Assembly: GCA_029555885.1 (NCBI GenBank)
Contig: JAKPQT010000465.1
Location: 1-43,360 of the forward strand
DNA length: 43,360 nucleotides
Direction: 5' to 3'
Source: Chloroflexota bacterium
GTDB lineage: Bacteria; Chloroflexota; Anaerolineae; CG2-30-64-16
In this document: in pieces, positions 41,280 through 43,360 of the stretch
Position numbering within the stretch: the first letter of the stretch is position 1
Layout of the letters: each line of letters opens with the position of its first letter
Program-made: the position numbers and the translations under genes
The notes under the pieces: generated by a model
Told to the model about the DNA's origin: nothing
Database searches by the model: none
What the model saw: the letters and a program-made list of their open reading frames with translations, nothing else

Positions 41280-42131
41280 TCAACTGCGCACGAACGTCCC
41301 GTCGTGCAGGTCCGCCAGCGCCTGCAGGATTTCCTCGCGCGTGTTCATCACGAACGGGCCGTAGCGCACGATGGGGTCGCCGGTCGGCTGGCCCGTCATC
41401 AGCAGGAAGCGCACGCCCTCCGCGCCTGCCTGCACCTGCACCGTGTCGCCGTCGCTCAACACGAGGAACCGATAGGCGGCCAGCGGTGCACTGCCCCCGA
41501 AGCTGCCTGCACCCTCGAAGATGTAGGCCAGCGCAGTCTGCCCTGCGGCGACGGGTTCCGTGAAGGTGACGCCCGCGGGCACGGTGACGTCGAGATAGGT
41601 CGGGTCAGCCGCAATCTCGGTGGCCGGGCCGCGCGTGCCGGTGTACTCGCCCGCGATGACCCGGACGGTGATCCCGCCGGGACCGGCGACGATGGGGATC
41701 ATCCGGGCAGTAATCTCCCGGTAGCGTGGGGGCGACATCTTCAGGGCTGCGGGCAGGTTCACCCAGAGCTGGAAGCCTTCCATCCGGTCGTTCTCCCCGC
41801 GCTGGGGCATCTCCTCGTGCAGGATGCCGCCGCCCGCGCTCATCCACTGGACATCGCCGGTATAGATGGTCCCTGCATTGCCCAGGCTGTCCTTGTGGTC
41901 CACCGCGCCGGCGAGCATGTACGTGACCGTCTCGATGCCCCGGTGCGGGTGCATCGGGAACCCGGCGAGGTAATCTGCGGGATTGTCCGACCCGAAGTGG
42001 TCGAACAGCAGGAACGGGTCGGGGAAATCGAGGATGCGCGAGGGGAAGCTGCGCTTCAAGCGCACGCCCGCGCCTTCCATGACCGTCTGCGGAATGATTG
42101 TCGTTACGACTGACCGGATGTGTTCTGCCAT
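41280..42131 (-). CDS. Pirin family cupin protein
   Basis: 283-residue bicupin. The N-terminal cupin has all four iron ligands expected in pirin: His61 and His63 in MHPHRGIE, His105 and Glu107 in GILHEE, with the same spacing as the human protein. DHFG and GFQLWVNLP are further family marks. Bacterial pirins include quercetin dioxygenases and regulators; which applies is not visible. The ATG at 42131 has AGGAGGG upstream. It leads a minus-strand group with the YbaK-type and DUF4491 genes. Confidence 0.92.
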   Translation of the reverse strand: MAEHIRSVVTTIIPQTVMEGAGVRLKRSFPSRILDFPDPFLLFDHFGSDNPADYLAGFPMHPHRGIETVTYMLAGAVDHKDSLGNAGTIYTGDVQWMSAGGGILHEEMPQRGENDRMEGFQLWVNLPAALKMSPPRYREITARMIPIVAGPGGITVRVIAGEYTGTRGPATEIAADPTYLDVTVPAGVTFTEPVAAGQTALAYIFEGAGSFGGSAPLAAYRFLVLSDGDTVQVQAGAEGVRFLLMTGQPTGDPIVRYGPFVMNTREEILQALADLHDGTFVRS

Positions 42132-42194
42132 ACGTCCCTCCTGCTCTGATTTTACGCTACTCCGTCACCCGCTGCAAAGGCACGGCACACCGAA

Positions 42195-42272
42195 GGAACC
42201 ACAGAATACGCGGAGCACACGGAAGTACAAGAGTCTATTCACTTCCGCGTACTCCGCGTGTTCCACGGTTTC
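42195..42272. repeat. Long imperfect inverted repeat of the 'ACGCGGAG' type
   Basis: Arms 42195-42226 and 42241-42272 pair at 27 of 32 positions (two of them G-U) around a 14-base loop. The low-complexity 'ccacagaatacgcggag' style is familiar from spacer repeats in many environmental bacteria (recollection). It lies between the divergent pirin and threonine synthase genes. Confidence 0.65.
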
Positions 42273-42286
42273 ATTCAGTCGCGCCT

Positions 42287-42315
42287 TTGCCCAAATGGGC
42301 GCGCGATGATACACT
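42287..42315 (+). promoter_or_regulatory. Candidate promoter of threonine synthase
   Basis: TTGCCC (42287-42292) and TACACT (42310-42315), 17 bases apart, each 4 of 6 to consensus. This would give a leader of about 27 bases before the GTG at 42349. Confidence 0.35.
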
Positions 42316-42348
42316 GCCGCACGTTCGACCCCGCCCTGTGAGGTGTCT

Positions 42349-43360
42349 GTGAGTTACTCCGCCTGGTATCAGTGTGTTCGCGGCTGTCCTGGTCGCTATG
42401 ACGTTCTGGACGTGATCTATCGCTGCCCGGCGTGTGATGGTCTGCTGGAAGTCGTGCATGACACGCAGGCGCTCGTCGCAGCCGGGTCCGGCGCGGCGTG
42501 GCGCGACCGGTTCACCGCGCGCTCGGCCATCGGGAGCGGCCACGTGCATTCCGGCGTTTGGGCGAAGCACGAGTGGGTGCTGCCGCAGGTCAGCCCGGAG
42601 CACATCGTTACGTTGGGCGAGGGCTACACGCCGCTGCTGCCCGTTTCGCGGCTGGGCCGGGAGTTGGGCGTCGGGCCGGACCTCTGGGTCAAGCAGTGCG
42701 GGGTCAGCCACACCGGGTCGTTCAAGGACCTGGGCATGACGGTCCTTGTCAGTGCGGTGAAGCAGATGATGGCGCAGAATGGCTGTCCGGTGCGTGCGGT
42801 CGCGTGCGCGTCGACCGGCGACACTTCCGCCGCACTGGCCGCGTATGCGGCGAACGCAGGCATCCCCGCGCTGGTCTTCCTGCCGAAGGGCAAGATCACG
42901 ACTGCGCAGCTCATCCAGCCGATCGCCAACGGCGCGCGCGTGCTGGCGCTGGACACCGACTTCGACGGCTGTATGCGCATCGTGCAGGAAGTGACGCGCG
43001 ACAACTCCATCTATCTCGCCAACTCGATGAACTCGCTCCGCGTGGAAGGGCAGAAGACCGTTGGCATCGAGATTGTCCAGCAGCTTGGGTGGACGGTCCC
43101 GGATTGGATCATCCTGCCTTCCGGCAACCTGGGGAACATCTCCGCGCTGGCGAAGGGGCTGGCGCTGGCGCGGGAGCTGGGGGTCATCGACCGTCTGCCC
43201 CGGCTGGTTGCCGCGCAGGCGCAGCGGGCGAACCCGTTGTACCTGGCCTACTGCCGCGGGTTTGACCGGCTGGAGCCGGTCACCGCGGGCGCGACGGCCG
43301 CGTCCGCCATCCGTATCGGCAACCCGGTGAGCTACGAGAAGGCGGCCCGCGCGCTGCGAG
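42349..43360 (+). CDS. thrC: Threonine synthase (3' end missing)
   Basis: PLP enzyme converting O-phosphohomoserine to threonine. 337 codons are visible and the frame is open at the window edge, so perhaps 70-90 residues are missing. The N-terminus has a zinc-ribbon-like Cys9/Cys13/Cys26/Cys29 set, common in longer threonine synthases. LGEGYTPLL is the family motif, the PLP lysine is Lys126 in GSFKDLGM, and SGNLGN is the phosphate/PLP-binding loop. The start is GTG with GAGGTG about 5 bases upstream; there is no competing ATG that keeps the zinc ribbon. Overlapping plus-strand frames in this stretch are shadows. Confidence 0.92.
   Translation, partial: MSYSAWYQCVRGCPGRYDVLDVIYRCPACDGLLEVVHDTQALVAAGSGAAWRDRFTARSAIGSGHVHSGVWAKHEWVLPQVSPEHIVTLGEGYTPLLPVSRLGRELGVGPDLWVKQCGVSHTGSFKDLGMTVLVSAVKQMMAQNGCPVRAVACASTGDTSAALAAYAANAGIPALVFLPKGKITTAQLIQPIANGARVLALDTDFDGCMRIVQEVTRDNSIYLANSMNSLRVEGQKTVGIEIVQQLGWTVPDWIILPSGNLGNISALAKGLALARELGVIDRLPRLVAAQAQRANPLYLAYCRGFDRLEPVTAGATAASAIRIGNPVSYEKAARALR

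Noticed and set aside
42498..43265. 255-codon plus-strand frame overlapping threonine synthase
   Set aside because: Its translation is Arg/Gly-rich with no motif, whereas the other frame gives a clear threonine synthase with PLP lysine and zinc ribbon.

Overview
The window is about 43 kb of GC-rich bacterial DNA, densely coded, with short intergenic gaps full of small inverted repeats. The gene set and protein styles suggest a Chloroflexota bacterium (Anaerolineae-like). The pointers are a PspA module with an ATPase-winged-helix regulator, substrate-binding domains fused to VWA, SecA with lineage-type insertions, AttH-type lipocalin proteins, and AT-rich 'AATCTTCAATC' spacer repeats. This is inference from style; no rRNA or other taxonomic marker is present.

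Layout. (1) 1-10885: the 3' end of pyrD converges on a large minus-strand purine operon, in transcription order purSL (PurS-like domains fused to PurL), purQ, purC, purE, purF, purD, purM, purN. A sigma70-type promoter lies about 230 bases upstream of purSL. The genes overlap by 4 bases or are 1-13 bases apart, except for a 126-base gap between purQ and purC. PurE is the animal-type class II enzyme, which explains why no purK is present. (2) 11094-15654: a lone short-chain dehydrogenase converges on a very large secreted protein. That protein joins a thermolysin-type (M4) metalloprotease to a jelly-roll domain, an FN3-like domain and a glycosidase-like barrel. (3) 16065-19506: a Wzz-like chain-length protein, a BY-kinase-like ATPase with a damaged P-loop, dTDP-glucose 4,6-dehydratase and PRPP synthetase, i.e. 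surface-polysaccharide and nucleotide precursor functions. (4) 19556-22534: secA.

(5) 22598-30803 is the most unusual block. A P-loop ATPase fused to an OmpR-type DNA-binding domain is followed, behind a separate extended -10 promoter, by six genes: two PspA/IM30 paralogues, a membrane-anchored substrate-binding protein, a membrane-anchored substrate-binding-VWA fusion, an unrecognised membrane/coiled-coil protein and a branched-chain-amino-acid-type binding lipoprotein. No ABC permease or ATPase accompanies the three binding proteins. I read this as an envelope-sensing/membrane-maintenance module rather than a transporter. A small membrane protein follows it.

(6) 31388-35349: an LmbE/PIG-L deacetylase with an added helical domain, then indolepyruvate:ferredoxin oxidoreductase iorAB. 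(7) 35516-40029: a LolD/MacB-type ABC ATPase, a duplicated FtsX-type permease and an AttH/CrtC-type lipocalin protein, probably one exporter or lipid-handling operon. (8) 40057-42131, minus strand: pirin, a YbaK-type editing protein and two DUF4491-type membrane proteins. (9) 42349-end: threonine synthase, cut by the window edge.

Short palindromes and AT-rich or TTGCAG-rich spacer repeats recur between genes. Some appear to lie inside reading frames: in iorA, in purSL, and at the start of the attH-like gene.
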